A stretch of DNA of 64,000 nucleotides from an uncultured Flavobacteriaceae bacterium. Lineage in GTDB: Bacteria > Bacteroidota > Bacteroidia > Flavobacteriales > Flavobacteriaceae. The translations under genes and the position numbers were made by a program. The first letter of the stretch is position 1. Each line of letters opens with the position of its first letter. Positions 26,313-34,414 of the stretch are shown one piece after another. A model generated the notes under the pieces. The model was not told where the DNA came from, did no database searches, and was given only the letters and a program-made list of their open reading frames with translations. The stretch is taken from contig CANNCA010000001.1 of assembly GCA_947503005.1 (NCBI GenBank), forward strand, positions 806,001 to 870,000, read 5' to 3'.

Positions 26313-27098
26313 ATGAAAAAATTATTCTCTATCCTAGCGCTTGCTGGGTTATTTGTATTAAGTACAAATACGGTAAATGCAAAAGCGACCACTTCATCGG
26401 TTGTATCTAATTTAACAACAGTTGCTGCCACTACAATGTTGGTGCAAGATGACGCCGCTCCTGCGGACAGAAGTTTTACACAAGTTTTGAAAGAGCAGTT
26501 CATCAAAGGTGGTGCTGGTTTCATGAGTTTTGTACTTATCTGTTTGATTCTTGGACTGGCTGTTGCAATTGAAAGAATCATTTATTTAAACTTGGCAACC
26601 ACAAACACTTCAAAATTGAAGCAGCAAGTTGAAGATGCCCTAGCATCGGGAGGCGTAGAAGCTGCAAAGGAAGTTTGTAGAAATACAAAAGGGCCTGTTG
26701 CATCTATCTACTATCAAGGTCTTGACAGGGCCGGTGAAAGTGTGGAGGCCGCCGAAAAAGCTGTGATATCTTATGGTGGTGTTCAAATGGGTCAATTAGA
26801 GAAAAACGTTTCATGGTTGTCGTTATTCATAGCCATTGCACCGATGCTTGGTTTCATGGGTACGGTAATCGGTATGATTCAAGCCTTTGAGAAAATTAGC
26901 GCGGTAGGTAACTTGAGTGCATCACTAATTGCCGGTGATATCCAAGTTGCACTATTAACAACAGTATTCGGTCTAATTACTGCCATTATACTTCAGATTT
27001 TCTACAATTATATTATTGCTAAAATCGATAGCATTGTAAATGATATGGAAGATTCTTCGATAACTTTAATCGATATGTTGGTAGATCATAAAAAATAA
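26313..27098 (+). CDS. exbB: MotA/TolQ/ExbB proton channel family protein
   Basis: Inner-membrane proton-channel subunit of 261 residues, which with ExbD converts the proton gradient into work on TonB. A leader-like N-terminus (MKKLFSILALAGLFVLST) precedes the first core span (FMSFVLICLILGLAVAIERI). The conserved pair of spans follows: SWLSLFIAIAPMLGFMGTVIG, and ALLTTVFGLITAIILQI with the family's channel Thr. ATG at 26313 is chosen over a TTG three codons upstream. It opens a cluster with a small membrane protein and two ExbD genes. Confidence 0.93.
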   Translation: MKKLFSILALAGLFVLSTNTVNAKATTSSVVSNLTTVAATTMLVQDDAAPADRSFTQVLKEQFIKGGAGFMSFVLICLILGLAVAIERIIYLNLATTNTSKLKQQVEDALASGGVEAAKEVCRNTKGPVASIYYQGLDRAGESVEAAEKAVISYGGVQMGQLEKNVSWLSLFIAIAPMLGFMGTVIGMIQAFEKISAVGNLSASLIAGDIQVALLTTVFGLITAIILQIFYNYIIAKIDSIVNDMEDSSITLIDMLVDHKK

Positions 27099-27124
27099 TA
27101 GTCGGACCTTAAAATCTAAGTATA

Positions 27125-27568
27125 ATGCATAAAATTGTAAAAATCGGCTTAATTGTCATCAGCCTCATAGCTTTCATTATGCTATTTATGATGCCAGATG
27201 GTGATATGCCAATGTCTGAAGCAATGGGCAGTACCGGAATTACGGTAATGTTTGCCCTTGCTTATATACTATTAGGAATTGCGGTAGTAGCCACAGTTGT
27301 TTTTGGTCTTAAAAATGTTGTCTCAACTCCGGGCGGTCTGAAAAAGACGCTGTTCGGAATAGTAGGACTTTTAGTTCTCTTAGGAGTGGCATATGGACTT
27401 TCAAGTGGTACCGATGTTTCCATTGAGAAAATGGCCAATGCCGGTATTGAGACCACTGAAAGTGGAATAAAACAAGTAGGTGCAGGAATCAATATGTTTT
27501 TCATCATGATTGTTGTCGCTGTTGGTCTTATCGCTTGGGGAGCTATCAAAAAGGCAACTGGCAAATAA
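27125..27568 (+). CDS. Membrane protein of the ExbB/ExbD cluster
   Basis: Protein of 147 residues with four hydrophobic segments: IVKIGLIVISLIAFIMLFMM, ITVMFALAYILLGIAVVATVV, LFGIVGLLVLLGVAYGL and FFIMIVVAVGLIAWGAI. No known family is recognised. It lies 26 bases after exbB and 11 bases before exbD, so it belongs to the same operon and may be an extra membrane subunit of the energy-coupling complex. That role is inferred from position alone. Confidence 0.8.
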   Translation: MHKIVKIGLIVISLIAFIMLFMMPDGDMPMSEAMGSTGITVMFALAYILLGIAVVATVVFGLKNVVSTPGGLKKTLFGIVGLLVLLGVAYGLSSGTDVSIEKMANAGIETTESGIKQVGAGINMFFIMIVVAVGLIAWGAIKKATGK

Positions 27569-27579
27569 AACTAAATATC

Positions 27580-28185
27580 ATGGGTAGAAGAGCAGGAGCA
27601 CCAGAAGTAAACGCAGGTTCCATGGCGGACATCGCATTCCTATTACTCATCTTTTTCTTGGTGACGACCACCATTGAAACTGATGCAGGTCTGGATCGTA
27701 TGTTACCACCGATTGAACCACCTGAAGACGATGTGGTTATTAAGCAGAAGAATATTTTTCAGGTAAGTATCAACAAAAATAATCAGTTGTTGGCCGACGA
27801 TGAGTTGACGGAAATCAGAAACCTTAAGGCCAAAGCTGTAGCCTTCTTGGATAACAACGGCGATGGAACATGTTCTTATTGTAAAGGGGCTAAAGATGCA
27901 GAATCATCCGACAATCCAACAAAAGCGATTATCTCGTTGAAGAATGATAGGGAAACAAAGTATAGTACGTACATTACAGTTCAAAATGAACTTGTAGGGG
28001 CCTATAATGAGTTACGTAACAGAGAATCGATGCGATTATTCAACAGACCATTTGTTGATTTGGAAGCTGAATACCTGAACCCTGAAACTGATGATGATTT
28101 AAAGGAAGAGTTAAAAGAGAAAGTAAAACGTATACAGGATATGTATCCTCAAAAACTCTCGGAGGCAGAAACTTCTTCAAATTAA
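27580..28185 (+). CDS. exbD: ExbD/TolR family protein with CxxC insert (first copy)
   Basis: ExbD-type stator subunit of 201 residues with one N-terminal span carrying the proton-coupling Asp (NAGSMADIAFLLLIFFLVTT). A periplasmic domain follows. The domain is longer than in classical ExbD and has a CSYC pair in a GDGTCSYCKGA loop near residue 95, then NELVGAYNELRNRES and a charged C-terminal helix. The ATG at 27580 begins MGRRAGAPEVNAG; the frame is open further upstream, overlapping the preceding gene. A paralogue with the same insert lies at 29666. Confidence 0.93.
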   Translation: MGRRAGAPEVNAGSMADIAFLLLIFFLVTTTIETDAGLDRMLPPIEPPEDDVVIKQKNIFQVSINKNNQLLADDELTEIRNLKAKAVAFLDNNGDGTCSYCKGAKDAESSDNPTKAIISLKNDRETKYSTYITVQNELVGAYNELRNRESMRLFNRPFVDLEAEYLNPETDDDLKEELKEKVKRIQDMYPQKLSEAETSSN

Positions 28186-28205
28186 TCAAACTAAAACAAT
28201 AGAAT

Positions 28206-28688
28206 ATGTCAAAGTTTGCAAAGAAAAAAAGTGGAGAATTGCCAGCGGTATCAACGGCATCTTTACCTGATATTGTATTTATGTTACTGTTCTTTTTTAT
28301 GACCGTGACTGTCATGAAAGATAGTTCTTTGAAAGTGGAAAATAATCTTCCGAGCGCAAGTGAAATCAAGAAGTTGGAAAAAAAGGATCGTGTTATTACC
28401 ATTTATGTTGGTAAGCCCACTCCTGAATATGCAAAAGTTTTTGGTACTGAATCCAAGATTCAGCTAAACGATAAGTTTGCTGACCCATCTGATGTTGGTG
28501 ATTTCATTCTCATGGAGAGAGCGAAGAAATCTCAGGAGTTACAAAACGTCTTAACTACCTCGTTAAAGGTTGATAAGAACGCGAACATGGGTATCATCTC
28601 TGACATAAAAGAAGAACTCAGAAAAGTAAATGCACTAAAAGTAAATTATACGACAGTAACTGGTGATGCATTTACCAACTTACAGTAA
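28206..28688 (+). CDS. exbD: ExbD/TolR family protein, second type (first copy)
   Basis: Second ExbD-type subunit, 160 residues. The span is STASLPDIVFMLLFFFMTVTV with the coupling Asp, followed by a short periplasmic domain (KKDRVITIYVGKP, LKVDKNANMGIISDIKEELR). The pairing of two different ExbD proteins after one ExbB is common in Bacteroidota. It starts 20 bases after the first exbD and is closed by a terminator. A damaged paralogue lies at 30289. Confidence 0.93.
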   Translation: MSKFAKKKSGELPAVSTASLPDIVFMLLFFFMTVTVMKDSSLKVENNLPSASEIKKLEKKDRVITIYVGKPTPEYAKVFGTESKIQLNDKFADPSDVGDFILMERAKKSQELQNVLTTSLKVDKNANMGIISDIKEELRKVNALKVNYTTVTGDAFTNLQ

Positions 28689-28718
28689 TAGCAATACAAT
28701 TTTCAAACTTATAAAAAG

Positions 28719-28747
28719 GCTCCAAATTCATATTTGGAGCTTTTTTA
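28719..28747 (+). terminator. Terminator after the first ExbD pair
   Basis: The stem GCTCCAAAT / ATTTGGAGC with a four-base loop is followed by TTTTTTATTT. Confidence 0.9.
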
Positions 28748-28766
28748 TTTGTGTAACTTAAGCCAG

Positions 28767-29471
28767 ATGTTTCGACTATTTCCCTTTTTGTTGGTGTTTG
28801 TACAGCTTGGTTTACAAGCTCAGGTGATCAATGATTCAACTCAAATCAATCAAAGGTATTTTGAAGACCAATTCTATTTGGGTATCACCTATAATTTTCT
28901 TTTAAATCAGCCAGAAGGGGTTAACCAGCAGAACCTGTCCTATGGTTTGCAAGGTGGTTTTATTAAGGACATTCCTTTCAATTATGACCGAACCATTGGT
29001 ATGGGTATTGGCATTGGTTTAGGTTTGAATACATACTATTCCAATATCAAGGCTGCCGAAAACGGAAACATGGTGCAATATAGCATACTAAGCGATGATG
29101 AGAATAACCTTTATAAAAGGAGTAAGTTAGAAACACATTCTATTGAACTGCCGATAGAATTTAGATGGCGAAATTCTACTGCCGATACATATAAATTCTG
29201 GCGCATATATACGGGTATAAAATTTACTTATGTTTATGATGCCCGGTCTAAGTTTGTTCCTAGCGAAGATGCTAATATAGGAGTTGATTCTTTTCGCAAT
29301 CTGGATGCCAGGCAATTGCAGTACGGTCTGACCTTCAATTTTGGATATAGCAGTTTTAATGCTCATGTATATTATTCGCTTACCAATCTTTTTGATGACG
29401 ACGTCTTTCTTGATCAAGAAAGTATTCAAATGAAGCCTCTTCGCGTGGGATTGATTTTCTACATCCTCTAG
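28767..29471 (+). CDS. Outer-membrane beta-barrel protein
   Basis: Exported protein of 234 residues with a signal peptide (MFRLFPFLLVFVQLGLQAQ) and alternating strands typical of an outer-membrane barrel (YLGITYNFLLN, GIGIGLGLNTYYSN, LQYGLTFNFGYSSFNAHVYYSLTN). The last strand is RVGLIFYIL. It resembles PorT-like barrels of Bacteroidota, a weak similarity read from pattern only. The start at 28767 lies just past a terminator, so it is transcribed apart from the first ExbD pair. It sits between the two ExbD pairs. Confidence 0.8.
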   Translation: MFRLFPFLLVFVQLGLQAQVINDSTQINQRYFEDQFYLGITYNFLLNQPEGVNQQNLSYGLQGGFIKDIPFNYDRTIGMGIGIGLGLNTYYSNIKAAENGNMVQYSILSDDENNLYKRSKLETHSIELPIEFRWRNSTADTYKFWRIYTGIKFTYVYDARSKFVPSEDANIGVDSFRNLDARQLQYGLTFNFGYSSFNAHVYYSLTNLFDDDVFLDQESIQMKPLRVGLIFYIL

Positions 29472-29665
29472 ATATTTAGTTTAATTAATTTTTATTAACA
29501 CTATTTTAAGACTTGGCATAGCTCTTGATGTCTTATTAAAGAGTGTGAATTCGTTCTCGGCTAGCCGCCAACCCGCCCCCAATTTATCTTTTTTACATGC
29601 ATTCTTGTGCTTTGGCGTAACTAAGTTTAATCCGCCTGTTTAAAATAGGTCCAAAACCCAAAATT

Positions 29666-30277
29666 ATGGCTAACAGAGAAGAAGTACCCAAAGTAAATGC
29701 CGGTTCTATGGCTGACATTGCATTTTTGTTATTAATCTTTTTTTTGGTAACTACAAGTATCGAAACCGATGCTGGTTTGCATCGAATGTTGCCTAGAATT
29801 AATCATGAACCTCCACTTCCCATCTCGGAAAGAAATATTTTACCTGTTTCAATTAACGGAGACGGTAAGCTTTTAGTTGCAAATGAACTCAGAGACTTAG
29901 CGGAACTAAGAGCGCTTACAATCGCTTTTTTGGATAACGGAGGAGCGCTTCAGAATGATAAACGCTATTGTGACTATTGCCGTGGTGATAGAAATCAACA
30001 ATCATCCGATAGCCCATTGGAAGCAGTGGTATCCCTCATGAGTAATAGAGAAACCAGTTATGGCGTGTATATCTCGGTACAGAATGAATTGGTCGGGGCT
30101 TTTAATGATCTTAGAAATCGCGAAGCGCAAAGATTGTATTACATGGATTATACGAAAATGGAATCCATCTACCTAAATCCTGAGACATCCAAAGTTGTAA
30201 AAGAAGACTTGAAATTGAAAATCAAGAAAATTCAGGAGCTCTTTCCCTTGAACCTATCAGAAGCAGAAAGAAATTAA
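29666..30277 (+). CDS. exbD: ExbD/TolR family protein with CxxC insert (second copy)
   Basis: Paralogue of the gene at 27580, 203 residues. It keeps KVNAGSMADIAFLLLIFF with the coupling Asp, a CDYC pair in the same loop, and NELVGAFNDLRNREAQR. The proton-coupling span is almost identical while the periplasmic domain has diverged, as expected for an old duplication. The preceding 194-base gap contains no gene. It is followed after 11 bases by a copy of the second ExbD type, so a two-gene block has been duplicated. Confidence 0.92.
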   Translation: MANREEVPKVNAGSMADIAFLLLIFFLVTTSIETDAGLHRMLPRINHEPPLPISERNILPVSINGDGKLLVANELRDLAELRALTIAFLDNGGALQNDKRYCDYCRGDRNQQSSDSPLEAVVSLMSNRETSYGVYISVQNELVGAFNDLRNREAQRLYYMDYTKMESIYLNPETSKVVKEDLKLKIKKIQELFPLNLSEAERN

Positions 30278-30288
30278 AACAACACATT

Positions 30289-30767
30289 ATGACAAAGTTT
30301 AAAATAGGCCGAAAAGAAGATACGCCTGAAGTATCGACCGCATCATTGCCGGATATTGTATTTATGCTGTTGTTCTTTTTCATGACGGTTACCGTTATGA
30401 AAGACGATTCATTAAAAGTTCTAAATGAGCTTCCCAATGCAACCGTGGCAAAAAGGCTTGAAAAGAAAGATCGCATTATTACCATTTATATTGGTAAACC
30501 ACAAAAGAAATGGGAACCGATTGTTGGAGAGGAACTCAAGATTCAGGTTCATGATAAGTTCGTCAACGTTTCTGAAGTTGGCAGTTTTGTGCTAAGCGAA
30601 ATCAATAAAATGCCTGAACATGTTCGACCCTTATGCCACCCTTTCACTAAAAGTGGATAAGAAGGCAAGTATGGGGTTGATATCAGACGTAAAACAAGCG
30701 CTGCTAGAAGTGAGCCCTAAAAGTAATCTATACGACAAAGGAAGTTGATACAATGCTCAATCGTTGA
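30289..30767 (+). pseudogene. exbD: ExbD/TolR family gene, second copy, broken by two frameshifts
   Basis: Paralogue of the gene at 28206. The start is intact (STASLPDIVFMLLFFFMTVTV), but the frame stops at 30660 after 123 residues, ending in unrelated sequence. The missing part continues in the next frame (SLKVDKKASMGLISDVK, matching SLKVDKNANMGIISDIK in the intact copy). It shifts once more to ALKVIYTT before a stop at 30767. Dropping one C from CCC at 30628-30630 and one from CCC at 30715-30717 restores a 158-residue protein. Either the gene is decaying or two homopolymer sequencing errors are present. Confidence 0.8.
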
Positions 30768-30797
30768 GGTAAGGATAGATGGAAGACCAAAATGGAC

Positions 30798-31403
30798 TTA
30801 TAACCAAAATTTTATGGTGAGCAATTGTGAGACGGCCCCTATAAGAAAACCAACTAAAAGCTCTGCTTTAGAGTGTGCTTTTAAGTAAAGTCTAGCGGAG
30901 GCAACTAAGCCCGCAAGTAGGATTAGTGCGCTTAGGGCCAGGGTGATATTTATTTCAAAGTGCACACTTAAGCAGGTAAGGTACATAAAAATGCTTCCCA
31001 TGCCCATAAGATGCAAGCTACTTTTAAAGTTCAGATAGAGTAACAACAGGGATGCCATTGAAGCAGCGATCAATCCTAAGAAGTAGTAGTAGAGTTCAGC
31101 GGTATAGTTGTTTGGGATAACTTTATAAATTACCATTAGTAGTAAAAGAATACTGATATAGAGTGGGTAACGTCGCTCTTTAATTGTTGGCGCAAAAATG
31201 GAATTGATGAGTCCAACGTTTTTTAAAATCAAATAAGCTATAATCGGAATGATTACGGTTAAAATAAAGATGGGTAGAATATTACCGCTTTGCTCCTCGA
31301 TCGGGCTGTATTTAGGGGTAATAATGAAATAGGCAATAGTGCCGGCTATAGGAATAAACAAGGGATGAAAAATGTATGAAACTGCCTGAAGAAATGGTCG
31401 CAT
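30798..31403 (-). CDS. Multi-span membrane protein, PAP2-like C-terminus
   Basis: Membrane protein of 201 residues with about six spans and no signal peptide. Near the C-terminus, SARLYLKAHSKAELLVGFLIG resembles the Arg/His motif of type 2 phosphatidic acid phosphatases (usually SRxxxxxH...), but the earlier PAP2 motifs are not evident, so activity is uncertain. Its ATG shares one base with the rpoN stop (TGATG), which indicates translational coupling to rpoN. Confidence 0.8.
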   Translation of the reverse strand: MRPFLQAVSYIFHPLFIPIAGTIAYFIITPKYSPIEEQSGNILPIFILTVIIPIIAYLILKNVGLINSIFAPTIKERRYPLYISILLLLMVIYKVIPNNYTAELYYYFLGLIAASMASLLLLYLNFKSSLHLMGMGSIFMYLTCLSVHFEINITLALSALILLAGLVASARLYLKAHSKAELLVGFLIGAVSQLLTIKFWL

Positions 31404-32860
31404 CAGATTTGTTTTCTCAATCGGGCCACAGGGATATCTAGCTGTTCTCTATACTTGGCCACTGTTCGACGTGCAATGGGATATCCTTTTTCTTTGAGAA
31501 TTGCGGCCAGCTTGTCATCTGTCAAAGGTTTTTTCTTCTCTTCGTCTTTAATGACGGTCTCTAATATTTTTTTGATTTCTTTAGTGGAGACATCCTCGCC
31601 CTGATCATTTTTCATCGATTCGGAAAAGTAGTCTTTGATCAGTCTTGTTCCGTAAGGGGTATCCACATATTTACTATTTGCCACTCGTGAAACCGTTGAA
31701 ACATCCATATCTATTTCATCGGCAATATCCTTCAGTATCATCGGGCGTAAATTGCGTTCATCTCCAGTTAAGAAGTATTCTTTTTGATATTGCATGATAG
31801 CATTCATCGTTATGAACAAGGTCTGTTGTCGTTGACGTATCGCATCGATAAACCACTTGGCCGCATCGAGTTTTTGCTTGATGAACATTACTGTGTCTTT
31901 CTGAGATTTTGATTTCTCCTTTGAATCTTTGTACCCTTTGAGCATATTACTGTACTCTCTTGATACATGGAGTTCGGGTGCATTTCTTCCATTGAGTGAT
32001 AGCTCCAATTCACCTTCCACGATCCGTATTGAAAAATCAGGAACCACATGTTCGACTATGCGATTGTTGCCTGCATAAGAACCGCCAGGTTTCGGGTTCA
32101 ATTTCTCAATTTCAGAAATGGCATCTTTTAATTCTTCCTCTGAAATATTATGCTTCTGAAGTAGCTTTTTATAATGCTTTTTGGTAAACTGTTCAAAAGA
32201 TTTTTCTAGAATGGCTATGGCCAGCTCAATACTGGGGGTAACCTCTTTCCGTTTCAATTGTATCAGTAAACACTCTTCCAACGAACGCGCACCGACACCC
32301 GGAGGGTCTAGTTCATGTACAATACTTAAAACTTTTTTGATGGTCTCTTCATCGGTATAGGTATTTTGAGTAAATGCGAGATCGTCAAGAATATCCGCAA
32401 TCGGTCTTCTGATATATCCACTTTCATCAATGCTACCTACTAAAAATTCGGCAATGGTCCATTCCTCATCATTTAAGTAAGAGGTATTTAGTTGGCTCAG
32501 CAAGTATTGATTAAATGAAATACCTGCAGCATAGGGAACGCTTTTTTCGTCATCATCAGCACTATAATTGTTCGCTTTCGTTCTATAATCCGGTATTTCA
32601 TCATCACTAAGATAATCGTCAATATTAATATCCTCGGTGTTGATACTTTCATTGTCAGCACCCGTCTCGTAATCGTCTTCAAATTCGTTATCAGGATTTT
32701 CGGGTTCATCTTTGCCGCTTTCGAGCGCTGGGTTTTCTTCCAATTCTTGTTTCAACCGTTGCTCAAAAGCCTGTGTGGGCAATTGAATCAATTTCATTAA
32801 TTGAATCTGCTGCGGAGAGAGCTTCTGCGAAAGTTTGAATTGTAAGTACTGTTTTAGCAT
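31403..32860 (-). CDS. rpoN: RNA polymerase sigma-54 factor
   Basis: Sigma-54 of 485 residues, which directs polymerase to -24/-12 promoters with AAA+ activators. Region I is glutamine- and leucine-rich (LKQYLQFKLSQKLSPQQIQL), and an acidic linker rich in Asp/Glu covers about 50-115. The core-binding region follows. The DNA-binding part has the helix-turn-helix DIDMDVSTVSRVANSKYV and the RpoN box ARRTVAKYRE near residue 463. All regions are present. It is followed in coupled fashion by a membrane protein and preceded by asnS 39 bases upstream on the same strand. Confidence 0.96.
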   Translation of the reverse strand: MLKQYLQFKLSQKLSPQQIQLMKLIQLPTQAFEQRLKQELEENPALESGKDEPENPDNEFEDDYETGADNESINTEDINIDDYLSDDEIPDYRTKANNYSADDDEKSVPYAAGISFNQYLLSQLNTSYLNDEEWTIAEFLVGSIDESGYIRRPIADILDDLAFTQNTYTDEETIKKVLSIVHELDPPGVGARSLEECLLIQLKRKEVTPSIELAIAILEKSFEQFTKKHYKKLLQKHNISEEELKDAISEIEKLNPKPGGSYAGNNRIVEHVVPDFSIRIVEGELELSLNGRNAPELHVSREYSNMLKGYKDSKEKSKSQKDTVMFIKQKLDAAKWFIDAIRQRQQTLFITMNAIMQYQKEYFLTGDERNLRPMILKDIADEIDMDVSTVSRVANSKYVDTPYGTRLIKDYFSESMKNDQGEDVSTKEIKKILETVIKDEEKKKPLTDDKLAAILKEKGYPIARRTVAKYREQLDIPVARLRKQI

Positions 32861-32899
32861 AGGGGCCTATGTTCTAACTTTAAAGTTAAAGAATTCAAT

Positions 32900-34333
32900 T
32901 TAAAACTCAGCATTTTGAGGAGTTCTTGGAAAGGGGATGACATCCCTAATATTACCCATGCCTGTAGCGAACAGCACGAGACGTTCAAATCCTAATCCGA
33001 AACCACTGTGAACAGCTGTACCGAATTTTCTAAGATCTAAATACCACCATAGTTCTTTCTCAGGGATATCTAAGGCGGCCATTTTCTCTTTTAGTACATC
33101 TAAACGTTCTTCACGTTGCGAACCACCCACAATTTCACCAATACCGGGGAAAAGAATGTCCATCGCACGGACGGTCTTCCCATCTTCATTCAAACGCATA
33201 TAAAACGCTTTTATTTTTGCAGGATAGTCGAAGAGTATAACCGGACATTTGAAATGTTTTTCTACCAAGAAACGTTCGTGCTCACTCTGTAAGTCAGTGC
33301 CCCATTCGTCAATAGGGTATTTAAACTTCTTCTTTTTATTGGGTTTGCTATTTCTAAGGATATCGACCGCTTCCGTGTACGTCACTCGTTTGAAAGTGTT
33401 TTCGGATACGAACTTTAGCTTCTCTATTAAGGCCATTTCACTGCGCTCGGCTTGAGGTTTTGTTTTTTCCTCTTGTAACAAACGATTTTCAAGAAATTGA
33501 AGATCTTCTTGACAATGCTCAAGGATATATTGAATGACATTTTTGATAAAATGTTCGGCCAAATCCATATTGTCATCAAGATCGTAGAAAGCGACTTCAG
33601 GTTCAATCATCCAGAATTCAGCCAAGTGTCTTGAAGTATTTGAGTTTTCGGCACGAAATGTTGGCCCGAAAGTATACACTTTACCCAACCCCATTGCATA
33701 AGCTTCGGCCTCTAACTGACCGGACACTGTCAAATTGGTTTCTTTTCCAAAAAAGTCTTCCTTATAGTTGACCGTGCCATCATCATTTAACGGCGGATTT
33801 TTATCATTCAACGTAGTTACACGAAACATTTCACCCGCCCCTTCAGCATCGGAACCCGTTATGATGGGCGCATGAAAGTAGTAAAATCCGTTTTCCCTAA
33901 AGTAATTGTGTACGGCAAAAGCCAAAGCAGAGCGAACGCGCATGACGGCACTAAATGTATTCGTGCGTACCCTCAGGTGCGCCTGCTCTCGCAAGAACTC
34001 CATGGAATGCTTTTTCGGTTGAATAGGATAGACCTCAGGGTCGGCACCACCATGTACATAGACATCGGTGGCCTGTATCTCCACATTTTGACCTCTTCCC
34101 TGACTTTCAACCAGAGCACCTGTGATTTTAAGTGCGGCACCTGTATTTATTTGCTTTAATAAGGACTCATCGAGTTTCTCAAAATCGACTACGCATTGAA
34201 TATTGTCTATGGTCGATCCATCATTCAAGGCAATAAACCGATTGCTTCTAAAGGTTTTGACCCAGCCGTTTACAACGACTTCCTGGGAAGAAGGTTTCGA
34301 CGAAAGAAGTTCTTTTATACTTAGTGATTGCAT
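32900..34333 (-). CDS. asnS: Asparaginyl-tRNA synthetase
   Basis: Class II aminoacyl-tRNA synthetase of 477 residues that charges tRNA-Asn. An N-terminal OB-fold (about 1-110, [20 protein letters not shown]) binds the anticodon. In the catalytic domain motif 2 is [21 protein letters not shown] with motif-2 Arg, and motif 3 is [15 protein letters not shown]. The extended insertion in the catalytic domain is the usual one in AsnRS. The N-terminal start [10 protein letters not shown] is well placed. A TATCTTTG box lies 18 bases upstream. Confidence 0.96.
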   Translation of the reverse strand: MQSLSIKELLSSKPSSQEVVVNGWVKTFRSNRFIALNDGSTIDNIQCVVDFEKLDESLLKQINTGAALKITGALVESQGRGQNVEIQATDVYVHGGADPEVYPIQPKKHSMEFLREQAHLRVRTNTFSAVMRVRSALAFAVHNYFRENGFYYFHAPIITGSDAEGAGEMFRVTTLNDKNPPLNDDGTVNYKEDFFGKETNLTVSGQLEAEAYAMGLGKVYTFGPTFRAENSNTSRHLAEFWMIEPEVAFYDLDDNMDLAEHFIKNVIQYILEHCQEDLQFLENRLLQEEKTKPQAERSEMALIEKLKFVSENTFKRVTYTEAVDILRNSKPNKKKKFKYPIDEWGTDLQSEHERFLVEKHFKCPVILFDYPAKIKAFYMRLNEDGKTVRAMDILFPGIGEIVGGSQREERLDVLKEKMAALDIPEKELWWYLDLRKFGTAVHSGFGLGFERLVLFATGMGNIRDVIPFPRTPQNAEF

Positions 34334-34350
34334 GCTAAAAAATTAAACCT

Positions 34351-34358
34351 CAAAGATA
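34351..34358 (-). promoter_or_regulatory. Candidate -7 box for asnS
   Basis: On the coding strand TATCTTTG matches TAnnTTTG and ends 17 bases before the asnS ATG. No TTG at the 19-base spacing was found. Confidence 0.4.
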
Positions 34359-34414
34359 GCCTTTTGAAAAAAAGAATCCGTCTTGAGAGGCATAAATGGT
34401 TATAAAATGAGGAT

